Shown: positions 34,714 to 42,890 of the stretch, one piece after another
Layout of the letters: the number at the start of each line of letters is the position of its first letter
Position numbering within the stretch: the first letter of the stretch is position 1
Assembly: GCA_035487355.1 (NCBI GenBank)
Contig: DATHMF010000006.1
Span: forward strand, 1-64,000
Length of the DNA: 64,000 nt
Reading direction: 5' to 3'
Origin: Terriglobales bacterium
GTDB lineage: Bacteria > Acidobacteriota > Terriglobia > Terriglobales > Acidobacteriaceae
Translations under genes and position numbers: made by a program
The notes under the pieces: generated by a model
What the model was told of the DNA's origin: nothing
The model's input: only the letters and a program-made list of their open reading frames with translations
Databases searched by the model: none

Positions 34714-34807
34714 TTATCTGTTTCTCTGTCGATGCAGGCTCGCTGGAGTTTTTGTAAATTGGCATTCTAAATGTTATATTGCCGCTCTACTCCAATCGAG
34801 GTCTGCC

Positions 34808-36253
34808 GTGCTACGTAAGAACGTTTATTTTCTCATCACACTCCTGTTTTTGACTTTCAGGCCAGCCCTGGCCCAGCGTGCGGCCACTCCAGAAGAGAAA
34901 ACAGCGAAGTATTTTGATTCTGTGCGGCATCAGCCCTCTTTGCTGCAGGATTTCTTGCAGCGGATGCCAAAAGGTGGAGACCTGCACAATCATCTATCAG
35001 GTGCGGTTTATGCCGAGAGCTTTGTGCGCTGGGCGGTACAGGATGGCTTGTGTGTTGATCGCACTAGCTCATCCATCGTGCCGCCGCCGTGTGATGCCGA
35101 GAAAGGCAGGGTTCCGGCGGCTACGGCTTACCAGGATGTTGGGCTCTATACCCAACTTCTCGGGACTTTTTCCATGCGGGGATGGCGGCCGGGGCTCGAA
35201 TCCGGTCACGACCATTTCTTTGCTACCTTCGGCAAGTTCGGAGCCGCCACAACAAACCATACCGCCGAGATGTTGACGGAGGTCCGGTCGCGGGCTGCGA
35301 ACGAGCACCTGCAATATCTGGAGGTCATGTTCAATCCTGATGGAGGAGAGGCCGCGCGGCTGGGGGCACGCCTGGGCTGGAATGACGATCTTGCCAAGAT
35401 GCGAGATCAGCTCTTGTCGGGCGGGCTGACTGATGTTGTGGCCAACGCGCGCAAGGGGCTGGATAACATTGAAGCCAAGGAGCAATCAGAGTTGCATTGC
35501 GGCGAACCACAAGCAGATGCGGGCTGCAAGGTCGAGACGCGCTATCTGTATCAGGTGGCGCGGGGGCTGGCCAAAGAGCAGGTATTTGCTCAGATACTTG
35601 CTGGGTTTGAGATGGCCTCGCAGGATCCGCGGGTGGTTGGACTGAACCTCGTCATGGCAGAAGACTGGTACGTCCCTACACATGACTTCAGCCTGCACAT
35701 GGACATGCTGGATTTTCTGCACAAGCTGTATCCCAAAGTCCATATCACTTTGCACGCCGGCGAGGTGACGACCCAACTGGTGGCGCCGGAAGAAATGTTC
35801 CACATCCGCGCCTCGGTGGAGCGCGGCCATGCCGAGCGCATCGGGCATGGAGTGGACATGATGCACGAGGCTGATCCGACCGGGCTGCTGCGCGAGATGG
35901 CTAAACGGAAAATTCTAGTAGAAATTTGCCTGACCAGTAATGACGTCATCCTGGGCGTGAGTGGAGCGCGGCATCCGCTGCCGGTGTATATGCGCTTTGG
36001 AGTGCCGGTTGCCCTGGCGACGGATGACGAGGGTGTTTCCCGCTCCAGCATGACCCAGGAATACCAACGTGCGGCTGAGACCTATGACCTGGGATACAAA
36101 GATCTGAAAAAGATGGCGCGGGCAAGCCTGGCCTACAGCTTTTTGCCGGAAAGTGAGAAGGCACGCGCAGAGCGGGAGCTAGAAACGGCGTTTGCGGAGT
36201 TTGAAAGGCAGTTCTCAATTCCCGGTTCTCAGTTCTCAGAAAAGACACGGTAG
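34808..36253 (+). CDS. Exported adenosine deaminase-family hydrolase (ADGF/ADA2-like)
   Basis: I start at the GTG at 34808, which follows GAGGTC and opens a signal peptide (LRKNVYFLITLLFLTF ... ALAQ); the frame to 34628 is unlikely. About 481 residues. The metal-dependent deaminase motifs are present: GGDLHNHLSGA (His 60 and 62), ITLHAGEV, RIGHGVDM and ALATDDEGVSRS. The length exceeds cytoplasmic adenosine deaminase, as in secreted ADGF/ADA2 forms. It should convert adenosine or deoxyadenosine outside the cytoplasm. The C-terminal residues QFSIPGSQFSEKTR are encoded by a copy of a dispersed repeat that continues into the gap, so the native end was probably replaced. Confidence 0.85.
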   Translation: MLRKNVYFLITLLFLTFRPALAQRAATPEEKTAKYFDSVRHQPSLLQDFLQRMPKGGDLHNHLSGAVYAESFVRWAVQDGLCVDRTSSSIVPPPCDAEKGRVPAATAYQDVGLYTQLLGTFSMRGWRPGLESGHDHFFATFGKFGAATTNHTAEMLTEVRSRAANEHLQYLEVMFNPDGGEAARLGARLGWNDDLAKMRDQLLSGGLTDVVANARKGLDNIEAKEQSELHCGEPQADAGCKVETRYLYQVARGLAKEQVFAQILAGFEMASQDPRVVGLNLVMAEDWYVPTHDFSLHMDMLDFLHKLYPKVHITLHAGEVTTQLVAPEEMFHIRASVERGHAERIGHGVDMMHEADPTGLLREMAKRKILVEICLTSNDVILGVSGARHPLPVYMRFGVPVALATDDEGVSRSSMTQEYQRAAETYDLGYKDLKKMARASLAYSFLPESEKARAERELETAFAEFERQFSIPGSQFSEKTR

Positions 36254-36447
36254 ACGCCGCCGCAAACAATCGCAGAGAGCCCCCCCACTACTTAAGTAGT
36301 CGGTGCAGCGCTAACTCGTACAAAATCAACTATATACGGGCCATTCAGCGTAGTGTCCAAGTAGTGGTCTGGAACGCAGTTCTCAGTTCCCGGTTCTGAG
36401 TTCTGAAAAGCAGTTCCCAGTTCACGGTTCTCAGTTCTCAGAAAAGG
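36211..36447. repeat. Dispersed phrase GTTCTCAGTTCCCGGTTCTCAG, copies at 36211-36245, 36379-36410 and 36411-36447
   Basis: Three copies of an interleaved 'GTTCTCAGTTC/CCCGGTTCT' phrase ending in CAGAAAAG. The first lies inside the 3' end of the deaminase gene and supplies its last codons; the others lie in the gap. Such phrases occur in many unrelated genomes and look like decayed dispersed repeats. Confidence 0.75.
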
Positions 36448-36466
36448 CGGCATAAAAGGGGGCCCG

Positions 36467-36750
36467 GGTACTTGCTAGCTAGTGGTTGAGAGCAGTAAAA
36501 CTAGCCGGAACCCGCATAAACACTGGGTAAAACTGGTGACGGGTGGGGATACTTGCTGAATAGTGAGGCGTCGTACCCAGTACTCAGAAAGTCCCTGCTC
36601 ATTCCACAGCCCAGAAAACCGAGCCCACAGCATATGGGCACGTAGTTTGGGCCGACGGTACTTGCTAGCAAGTGGTTGAGAGCAGCAAAAACTAGTCGGG
36701 ACCCTTGTAAACACTGGACAAAACCGGTGTCGCGTGGAGGTACTTGCTGG
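36467..36750. repeat. Two diverged direct repeats of about 92 bp (36467-36558 and 36657-36750)
   Basis: Both copies read GGTACTTGCTAGC(T/A)AGTGGTTGAGAGCAG, then AAACTAG, ACCC, TAAACACTGG and AAAAC(T/C)GGTG, and both close with a second (A/G)TACTTGCTG. Start-to-start distance is 190 bp. The word TACTTGCT thus occurs four times and flanks each unit. Confidence 0.8.
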
Positions 36751-36923
36751 GGTCAGGATAAGTATCCAGCAATCAGGTTTTCAAAGAGCTTTCGTCTCGA
36801 GCAATTTCAAAACTGCTGCACCCGCCCGGCACCGGGGCTAAAGCCCACTCAGGTTGGCGTTTCAACGTGGGCCTAAAGGCCCACTCTTCTACGGTGCAGA
36901 TACAGCAATTATGGAATCACCCT

Positions 36924-37077
36924 AAGGGCCCTGCGGTAAACCGCTCGCCCTCGCGCTACTCTCCGCGCACTTGGCGCTGGCTTCGCGCTCGGCTTTCTCA
37001 TAAGGGCTCCGCGGTGAACCGCTTTGCCCTCGCGCTGCGCTCGCGCAACTCGGCGCTCACTTCGCGCTCACCCCTAA
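36924..37077. repeat. Two adjacent diverged direct repeats of about 77 bp
   Basis: Each copy starts TAAGGGC, continues with GCGGT(A/G)AACCGCT, a CCCTCGCGCT run and ends with GGCGCT then CTTCGCGCTC. The GCGGTAAACCGC part is itself an inverted repeat. The copies lie head to tail with no spacer. Confidence 0.75.
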
Positions 37078-37183
37078 GAGCTTTCTTCTAAGTAAGTCTC
37101 CAGGGTGGGCCTCACTTCGAGAAATGGGCTTGGCCATTCCTCAAGGATAATGATGACCTAAAATGTGCATGGGGGTACGGTTT

Positions 37184-37202
37184 TGATATCACAGTGATAC
37201 CA
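37184..37202. promoter_or_regulatory. Tandem palindrome TGATATCA-N3-TGATACCA
   Basis: Third instance of the 11-bp-spaced pair, with one mismatch in the second half-site. No gene start is close: the receptor at 37494-40826 ends nearby and the deaminase gene ends about 930 bp away. It may mark a lost promoter. Confidence 0.35.
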
Positions 37203-37368
37203 CTTTCTTAAAATGAGGCAACCGCAGAAGATAAAAACCTACCGCGGATTCCACGGATTGCGCGGATAAGATCTGATTATCTGAAAATCGTTAACCACAA
37301 AGGACACATGACCGAACAACCCGATCCCAAAGCAATCATAAAAGCGTCACCAGTAACGGTAGACTGCA

Positions 37369-37408
37369 CATTCTCCTCAGATTCTTCGCTTGCGCTCAGA
37401 ATGACATT
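37369..37408 (-). repeat. Reversed short copy of the dispersed CATCCTGAGCG element
   Basis: On the minus strand it reads GTCATTCTGAGCGCAAGCGA, then AGAATCTGAGGA, clearly related to the two copies at 774-1028 but shortened. Confidence 0.7.
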
Positions 37409-37448
37409 TTGCAGAAGCGGACGTTTTTTATGCAGTGAGAAAGAAAAA

Positions 37449-37476
37449 CGCGGCAGCCGAAGCTGCCGCGTTTTTT
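37449..37476. terminator. Strong bidirectional intrinsic terminator
   Basis: A perfect 9-bp GC stem CGCGGCAGC / GCTGCCGCG with loop CGAA is flanked by six T on the plus strand and a TTTTTCTTT run on the minus strand. It lies 18 bp past the stop of the minus-strand receptor gene, which it most likely terminates. Confidence 0.9.
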
Positions 37477-37493
37477 CTTAAGCTTTCAGGCAG

Positions 37494-40400
37494 TTAGAAC
37501 TTGACGCGAATGCCGACCTGGATCTGCCTGGGAGTATATATGAAGTTGCTGTTGGTGCTGGTTATGGTTCCAAACAACGGTGCGAAGTTGTTGGCTGGGG
37601 TATCCACGTTGAAATTGAGGCAAGGAGCAGCAGCGCTGCAGGTGAATGGGCCCGTTGGGGTCTGGACCGTGCCTGTCGTGGCGATATATCCGGTGCTATT
37701 CACGCCGGTTACGTTCTGCTTATTGGCGATGTTGAAAAAGTCGCCACTCAACTCCAGCTCATATTTTTCCTGGACTTTGAAGTGCTTGGCAAAGCGTATA
37801 TCAGACACCCAGGTCGTGGGCCGGCGGAAGGTGTTGCGACCAACGACGTCAATCCGTGTGTCGCCGCCGGAGCCGTTCAAGCCACTGTTAAGGCCGCCCG
37901 GAGCCGAGCCAGCAGAGGTAAGCGAGTAAGGCAATCCATTTTGGATCTGATAAATAGGGTCGAACTCCCAGTCATTGGCCAGAATTCCCAACCAGCCACC
38001 CACCTTCCAGGGTGAGGTCATGACAGCGTGGGCCACGAAGCGGTGGCGTACGTCATAGATGGAGTTGCCTTTTTCCAAGCGAATGTTGTTGGGAACCAGT
38101 AAGTCATTGGTATCGGAGAATGTGCTCTGGTTCTGGTTAAAGTCTATTGCATGCGACCAGGTGTAGCTCACTGAAAACTGCACGTGATGGCTCATGCGAT
38201 GGTTGACTTGGGTGACCAAAGCGTTATAGCTGCTATTAATGCCGCTAAAGATGGTGGTCACATTGCCAAAATTAGGGTCTTTACGCTGGGTGAACAGCGG
38301 CTCGGTGATGGTGGGAGTCTTGATAGGACCACCGTTCAAGATCTTGTATGTAACGGTTCCGACAGGATTCGTACAGCCTGTCGCCCCAGTTAGATCCTGG
38401 CTGGTACAGACATTGAGGTCTGTAAAGCCTGGCAGGCTGCGTCCCATACTGCCGAGGTAGCTGACAGAGAGAACAGTGCCCCATCCCAATTCATGTTCCA
38501 GCGTCAAATCCGTCTGATGAATCTGGGGGTTTTGGAGGTTCTTAGCGAAAAAGGCGATGCTCGGCTTTGCACCGGGGCAAGTGGGTTGTGCTCCCAGGAT
38601 TTGTGGAAAAGGAAGGGTACAAGGCCCAGATACGGCTGAGGTAGGACTTAATGAAAAGAATGGCTGGCCACCCGGCATGCCGGTTGCTGTCAGAGCGTTG
38701 TAGATGGTGGAGTTAATGACGCGTCCGTAGTAGATGCCATAACCGCCACGCAGAACAGTCTTTCCGTCGCCAAAGATGTCATAGGCGAAGCCGATACGCG
38801 GACCAATATTGTTCTTGTCGCTGGGCATGTGGCCGGTCAGGGGAGCCAGCGGGTTCACCAAATTGCTGAACGGGCTGGGGAACTGCTCGTATTCATAGCG
38901 CAAGCCCAAAGAGAGGCTGAGGCGAGGCAGCACCTTCCAGTCATCCTGCGCGAAAAATGCATAGTCGTTGGTATTGAACTCGAAACCCAGGGGCCCAAAT
39001 GCCTGAGAGAAGCTCGAGTAGCAAGGCCGTGGCACAGCAAGCGATCCACACGTATTCTGCTTATTGAGATCGGAGAAATAGTTCAACAAGCTGCTGTAGC
39101 TGAAGCTACCGAACTGGGTACGGAGGTTTTTCGAGTGGTCATGCACATGGCCGAAGTCCATGCCAAATTTGATGTTGTGGTTGCCGTGGGTCCAGTTCAC
39201 CGTATCGGCGATCTGGTTACGGGTCTCATCAGGGAACGCGGGACGCTGCAGGAACGTGGGTACGCCAAAGGTGAAGCCGTTGGTGATAGAAACTGAGGGT
39301 GGCAAACCCAGCGGATTGTTGTAGGGGACGGGCGTGGTTGTGTTGACCAGTGTCGCCACCTCGTAAGGGGAAGGACTCTGGGTAAATTCGAACTCGAAGT
39401 CGCGGCCGTACTGATAACGAAGTTCGTTCACAATATTCGATGTGAGGGTGCTGTCAAGTTTGGCGACCCCCCAAGTTTCTTTTACAAAGTCATTCCCGAA
39501 GCTGGCTTTTCCGTTTGTATTGGTAGCCTGGGTCTGAACGCCAGCGGGCGATGCCCAGCGCATGCGATTCACAGAAAACGAGGCGTGGTGCTTGGGTGTG
39601 ATCTGCCAGTCAATCTTGGGGAAGAAAATGTTCTGCTCCCCGGTGCGCGGAACTGGTCCCAACATCGTGGACAATCCGATGAGGTCATTGTTGTAAATGG
39701 TTGCTGCCTGCGCTGGGGTTACTCCCAGACGCGTTCCCAGCGTAGTGAGAGTAGCTGCCGATGGTGCTGCAAAAAAGGCATTGGGATTGCTGGTTACTGC
39801 AGTACCAGGAAAGTTATGAATCTGATAGTCAAAGGCCAGAAAGAAGAACAGCTTGTCCTTTATGATTGGCCCGCCCACTCCGAAGCCCGCCATCTTGCGC
39901 CAATCCTTGGGCTTAATGTTGTGGGAGGTGAAGATACCGGTTACAGGGTCCGGAGTGGAGACTTTTGTGAAAGCATTGGCTGCAGCCCAGCCGTTATCGC
40001 GATCATAGAAATACGCTTCACCATGGAAGTCATTTCCACCGCTCTTGGTGACAGTGTTGATCACACCCCCGGCAGAGCGGCCATACTCGGCGGAATAATT
40101 TGAGGTGTTCACCTGGAACTCTTCAACCGCCGCTTTTGGCGTGGAATAAGCAATGCGTGTGCGGCCGCGCTCTTCGGAGAAGAACGCCTGATTATTGTCT
40201 CCGCCATCAATTGTGTTGTTGTTGAGGAGAGTGCTGATGCCGCGGAAGCTGACGAGGCCAAAACCATTGGAGTCGCTGACCGCGGTGGGAGTCAAAAGTG
40301 TAAAGCTGGACCACCTGCCACCGTTGATGGGCAGGTTAGAAATTTCGGTTTGGTTCAGTGTGGGTGCAAGCTCGGGTGTGTTGTAGTTGATTTGCGGCGT

Positions 40401-40826
40401 CTCGGATGTAACCTCAACGGTCGTCACCGTACCGGCCACAGCCAGATGAACAGGGACTGTAGTAACGCTGCCTACCTGGACCACGACCTGTGTCGCCTTG
40501 AAGGCGGCGAAACCCTGCTTATCGATAGTTACGGTATAAATACCCGATTGCAGGTGAATGACACGGAAATAGCCCGAGCTATCACTGGTTCCATTTTTTT
40601 CAGCGTTCGTCGCATCATTGTGAACCACCACCTTCGCCCCTGAAACCAGGGCCCCGGCGGTGTCGGTCACAGTGCCGTCAATGGCCCCATCAGTGGTGGA
40701 CTGGGCGGCAGCGAAGCCAACCATGATGAATGTACATGTCATTGCCAGCAAGATCTGGGCCAGCAAGATCTGGCGCGCAGAAGATAAACAACCGCTAAAA
40801 ATATTTAGCCTAGCCTGTTTTTGCAT
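37494..40826 (-). CDS. TonB-dependent receptor-like outer membrane protein (Oar type), third of three
   Basis: Protein of 1110 residues. The N-terminus has a signal with an internal AQILLAQILLA duplication, coded by a 15-bp repeat. The carboxypeptidase-regulatory-like domain follows (about 48-125: GAIDGTVTDTAGALVSGAKV ... SGIYTVTIDKQGF), then the plug (EISNLPINGGRWSSFTLL, NNNTIDGGDNNQAFF), and the barrel ending GIRVKF. AGGAGGGGAG precedes the ATG. It lies between the exported adenosine deaminase-family gene and the NupC-type transporter, so nucleosides, nucleotides or nucleic acid fragments are candidate cargo. AAGATTAAT repeats upstream may control it. Confidence 0.9.
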   Translation of the reverse strand: MQKQARLNIFSGCLSSARQILLAQILLAMTCTFIMVGFAAAQSTTDGAIDGTVTDTAGALVSGAKVVVHNDATNAEKNGTSDSSGYFRVIHLQSGIYTVTIDKQGFAAFKATQVVVQVGSVTTVPVHLAVAGTVTTVEVTSETPQINYNTPELAPTLNQTEISNLPINGGRWSSFTLLTPTAVSDSNGFGLVSFRGISTLLNNNTIDGGDNNQAFFSEERGRTRIAYSTPKAAVEEFQVNTSNYSAEYGRSAGGVINTVTKSGGNDFHGEAYFYDRDNGWAAANAFTKVSTPDPVTGIFTSHNIKPKDWRKMAGFGVGGPIIKDKLFFFLAFDYQIHNFPGTAVTSNPNAFFAAPSAATLTTLGTRLGVTPAQAATIYNNDLIGLSTMLGPVPRTGEQNIFFPKIDWQITPKHHASFSVNRMRWASPAGVQTQATNTNGKASFGNDFVKETWGVAKLDSTLTSNIVNELRYQYGRDFEFEFTQSPSPYEVATLVNTTTPVPYNNPLGLPPSVSITNGFTFGVPTFLQRPAFPDETRNQIADTVNWTHGNHNIKFGMDFGHVHDHSKNLRTQFGSFSYSSLLNYFSDLNKQNTCGSLAVPRPCYSSFSQAFGPLGFEFNTNDYAFFAQDDWKVLPRLSLSLGLRYEYEQFPSPFSNLVNPLAPLTGHMPSDKNNIGPRIGFAYDIFGDGKTVLRGGYGIYYGRVINSTIYNALTATGMPGGQPFFSLSPTSAVSGPCTLPFPQILGAQPTCPGAKPSIAFFAKNLQNPQIHQTDLTLEHELGWGTVLSVSYLGSMGRSLPGFTDLNVCTSQDLTGATGCTNPVGTVTYKILNGGPIKTPTITEPLFTQRKDPNFGNVTTIFSGINSSYNALVTQVNHRMSHHVQFSVSYTWSHAIDFNQNQSTFSDTNDLLVPNNIRLEKGNSIYDVRHRFVAHAVMTSPWKVGGWLGILANDWEFDPIYQIQNGLPYSLTSAGSAPGGLNSGLNGSGGDTRIDVVGRNTFRRPTTWVSDIRFAKHFKVQEKYELELSGDFFNIANKQNVTGVNSTGYIATTGTVQTPTGPFTCSAAAPCLNFNVDTPANNFAPLFGTITSTNSNFIYTPRQIQVGIRVKF

Positions 40827-40913
40827 AGCTCTCCCCTCCTAAAAGAATTAATTGTTATTTTGTTTTTATAGGAATGCCTGCGAACTGCATTCGTCTCATG
40901 ATCTTACAAAACC

Positions 40914-40962
40914 AAGATTAATAGCTCGTTAAAAAATCTATAAGATTAATAAGATTAATCTT
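40914..40962. promoter_or_regulatory. Three AAGATTAAT repeats with a palindrome, candidate operator
   Basis: AAGATTAAT occurs at 40914-40922, 40942-40950 and 40951-40959; the last forms the 12-bp palindrome AAGATTAATCTT. The set lies about 90-135 bp upstream of the receptor ATG at 40826. Repeats 9 and 28 bp apart fit a multi-site operator. The regulator is unknown. Confidence 0.45.
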
Positions 40963-41076
40963 CGCCTGGCCCGGTGAGTACAACCCAAGGATAAGAGCCT
41001 GGCACAAGAGATTCAAGCCTTAAAAGCGACTTTATCTTTGTGGAAAAGTGGGGTTTCCTGTGGAAAAAGGGTTCTA

Positions 41077-41107
41077 ACCACAGAAGCACAGAGACACAGA
41101 GTTTTTA
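41077..41107. repeat. Dispersed CACAGAGACACAGAG-type phrase
   Basis: Reads AACCACAGAAGCACAGAGAC, then ACAGAG and a T-rich end. Same family as 28191-28220, in opposite orientation. Confidence 0.6.
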
Positions 41108-41379
41108 TTGGGGTTTTAGTGTGAGCAGGACCTCTCGCGGCGTTTGGGATTTCGCCTAGCAGCCCAGACTTTACAACGCAGCCGGGGACGGCTGTGCCAC
41201 ACCAGTCTCGCGCTCATCCATGTTCTTCTCGCCCCAAACAGTTTCCTCTGGATTCTTCCTTGCCTGAGCGGTTTTTCCACAGCCTATTGACTTGGGCAGA
41301 TACAATAGACGGGATTTCCCGATCAAAACTTGAAGAAGCTTTGTTTTGAAGGGGCTAGGTTGCACAATGAGGGAGCTCA

Positions 41380-42609
41380 ATGGCGCGATTTTCTGGCTTG
41401 TTAGGCATCATTGTTCTATTGACGCTGGCGTATGTTTTTTCCACCAACCGGCGCGCGATCCGTCTCAAGACCGTACTGTGGGGCGTGACTCTACAGTTTC
41501 TTTTTGCCGTGCTTGTGATCCGCTGGACGTTCGGCCAGGCAATCATGGGCTGGGCAGGCGCCAAGGTAAATACGCTGCTTTCTTATTCGTTTGAAGGCTC
41601 GAAATTTGTCTTCGGCGAACTGGGCGTGAAGCAGTCTTCCATGGGGTTCTTTTTTGCCTTCCAGGTGTTGCCGACCATCATCTTTATATCGGCGTTTTTC
41701 GCGGTGCTCTACTACTTTGGCATCATGCAGTTGATCATCCGGGTGATGGCGAGGGCGATGACCTGGTTCATGGGAGTAAGCGGGGCGGAGTCGCTGGATG
41801 TGGCCGCTTCAATCTTCATGGGACAGACGGAGGCGCCGCTGACGATTCGTCCGCTGCTGCCGGAGTGCACCAAGTCGGAGTTGATGACCATCATGACCGC
41901 CGGAATGGCCCATGTCTCGGGCGGAATCATGGCGGCCTACATCTTGTATGGGATTGAAGCGCGGCACCTGCTGGCGGCGGTGATCATGACCGCTCCGGGG
42001 ACGATTCTGGTTTCGAAGATGCTGGTGCCGGAGACGGAACAGCCCAAGACCGCAGGAACGGTCCAGATCGCTAAAGACGAGTTGCATAAAGACTCTAACC
42101 TGCTGGCGGCGATTGCCCGCGGCACGATTGACGGTGGACAGTTGGCCTTCAATGTCGCCATCATGCTGATCTCTTTTATCGCGCTCATCGCGCTGCTGAA
42201 CGGGGTCATGGGCGGAATTCACAACCACTTCAGTTATTTTCCGGAGAGCATTCAGAAGGTGCTGGGGTTTATCTTCGCGCCCGTGGCTTGGCTGATCGGG
42301 ATACCCTGGAAAGACTGCGGAGCAGTGGGAAATCTGCTGGGCACGCGCATGGTGATCAATGAGCTCTACGCCTATACCCTGCTGGGGGCACAAAAAGCCA
42401 CGCTTGATCCGCGGTCGTTCACCATCGCGACCTTTGCGCTGTGCGGGTTTGCCAACTTCAGCTCAATCGGAATTCAGATCGGCGGCATCGGAGCGCTTGC
42501 CCCCAACAAACGGGAGCAACTGGCGAAACTCGGCTTTCGCGCCATGCTGGCGGGAACGATGGCGAATTTGATGTCTGCGGCCATCGTAGGCATTCTGATG
42601 AAGAGTTGA
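41380..42609 (+). CDS. NupC/CNT-family nucleoside transporter
   Basis: Inner membrane protein of 409 residues with about nine or ten hydrophobic segments. Family signatures include FFFAFQVLPTIIFISAFF, GVSGAESLDVAASIFMGQTE (substrate and cation site), ECTKSELMTIMTAGMAHVSGG and GFANFSSIGIQIGGIGALAP. It should carry nucleosides into the cytoplasm with sodium ions or protons. GAGGGAGCTC precedes the ATG. It supplies substrates for the cdd, phosphorylase and PNP enzymes encoded 7-10 kb to the left. The start at 41380 fits the family's short first helix (LLGIIVLLTLAYVFS). Confidence 0.95.
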   Translation: MARFSGLLGIIVLLTLAYVFSTNRRAIRLKTVLWGVTLQFLFAVLVIRWTFGQAIMGWAGAKVNTLLSYSFEGSKFVFGELGVKQSSMGFFFAFQVLPTIIFISAFFAVLYYFGIMQLIIRVMARAMTWFMGVSGAESLDVAASIFMGQTEAPLTIRPLLPECTKSELMTIMTAGMAHVSGGIMAAYILYGIEARHLLAAVIMTAPGTILVSKMLVPETEQPKTAGTVQIAKDELHKDSNLLAAIARGTIDGGQLAFNVAIMLISFIALIALLNGVMGGIHNHFSYFPESIQKVLGFIFAPVAWLIGIPWKDCGAVGNLLGTRMVINELYAYTLLGAQKATLDPRSFTIATFALCGFANFSSIGIQIGGIGALAPNKREQLAKLGFRAMLAGTMANLMSAAIVGILMKS

Positions 42610-42729
42610 TTTCTCTTTTAAAGCATTTTCAATGTTGCTGTACCCTCTCTTTTCTTTCCGGCGCTCCTCCCGCTTTGCGGGATGCGCGCATGCCTTCGGC
42701 AGAGCGGAGTTGTTTTTCAGTAGCTTAAC

Positions 42730-42749
42730 GGCACAGCTAAAGCTGTGCC
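42730..42749. repeat. GGCACAGCTAAAGCTGTGCC palindrome
   Basis: Perfect 9-bp arms around AA. The core GCTAAAGC recurs in GGGGCTAAAGCCC at about 36837 and in GGGCCTAAAGGCCC at about 36870, which suggests one family of small palindromic elements. Confidence 0.6.
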
Positions 42750-42856
42750 CCTCCGAAAGATCGAACTGAAATTGAGTTTTTCCGCAACATCTAAATCCGT
42801 GCCCTGACACAAACCTATTTTTGAAACACGCTCGAGATAACAGTTGCGGGTTCATA

Positions 42857-42890
42857 TCTTCTATATGCTCATCTCTTCATATATAGAAGA
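42857..42890. promoter_or_regulatory. Imperfect inverted repeat upstream of multicopper oxidase
   Basis: Arms TCTTCTATATG and CATATATAGAAGA differ by a two-base insertion and surround about ten bases. It lies close to the expected promoter of the gene at 42930. It could bind a dimeric regulator; metal control is only a guess from the gene. Confidence 0.4.

Larger units (their letters stand above)
36254..37493. other. 1.24-kb repeat-rich gap without genes
   Basis: I see no supported coding sequence. Left to right it has a CTACTTAAGTAG palindrome (36289-36300), the GTTCTCAG phrases, two diverged direct repeats of about 92 bp, GGGCTAAAGCCC-type palindromes (about 36837-36884), two diverged direct repeats of about 77 bp, a TGATATCA pair, a CACAAAGGACACA phrase, a reversed copy of the 774-1028 element and a strong terminator. 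This concentration is far above other gaps in the window. Confidence 0.75.
40827..41379. other. Gap between divergent receptor and nucleoside transporter genes
   Basis: 553 bp with no supported gene. It holds the promoters of both divergent genes, the AAGATTAAT repeats (40914-40962) and an ACAGAG phrase (41077-41107). A minus-strand frame at 41171-41380 has low-complexity composition and no ribosome site, so I do not call it. Confidence 0.6.

Noticed and set aside
34628-34807. Upstream extension of the adenosine deaminase-family gene
   Set aside because: It overlaps the divergent small gene, has no ribosome site and would place a second hydrophobic stretch before the signal peptide.
36676-37091. 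Short plus-strand frames in the 36254-37493 gap
   Set aside because: They lie in direct repeats and have no recognisable domain; I treat the gap as non-coding.
36254-37493. CRISPR array in the repeat-rich gap
   Set aside because: Repeats are long, diverged and not regularly spaced; no short identical repeats with unique spacers and no cas genes.
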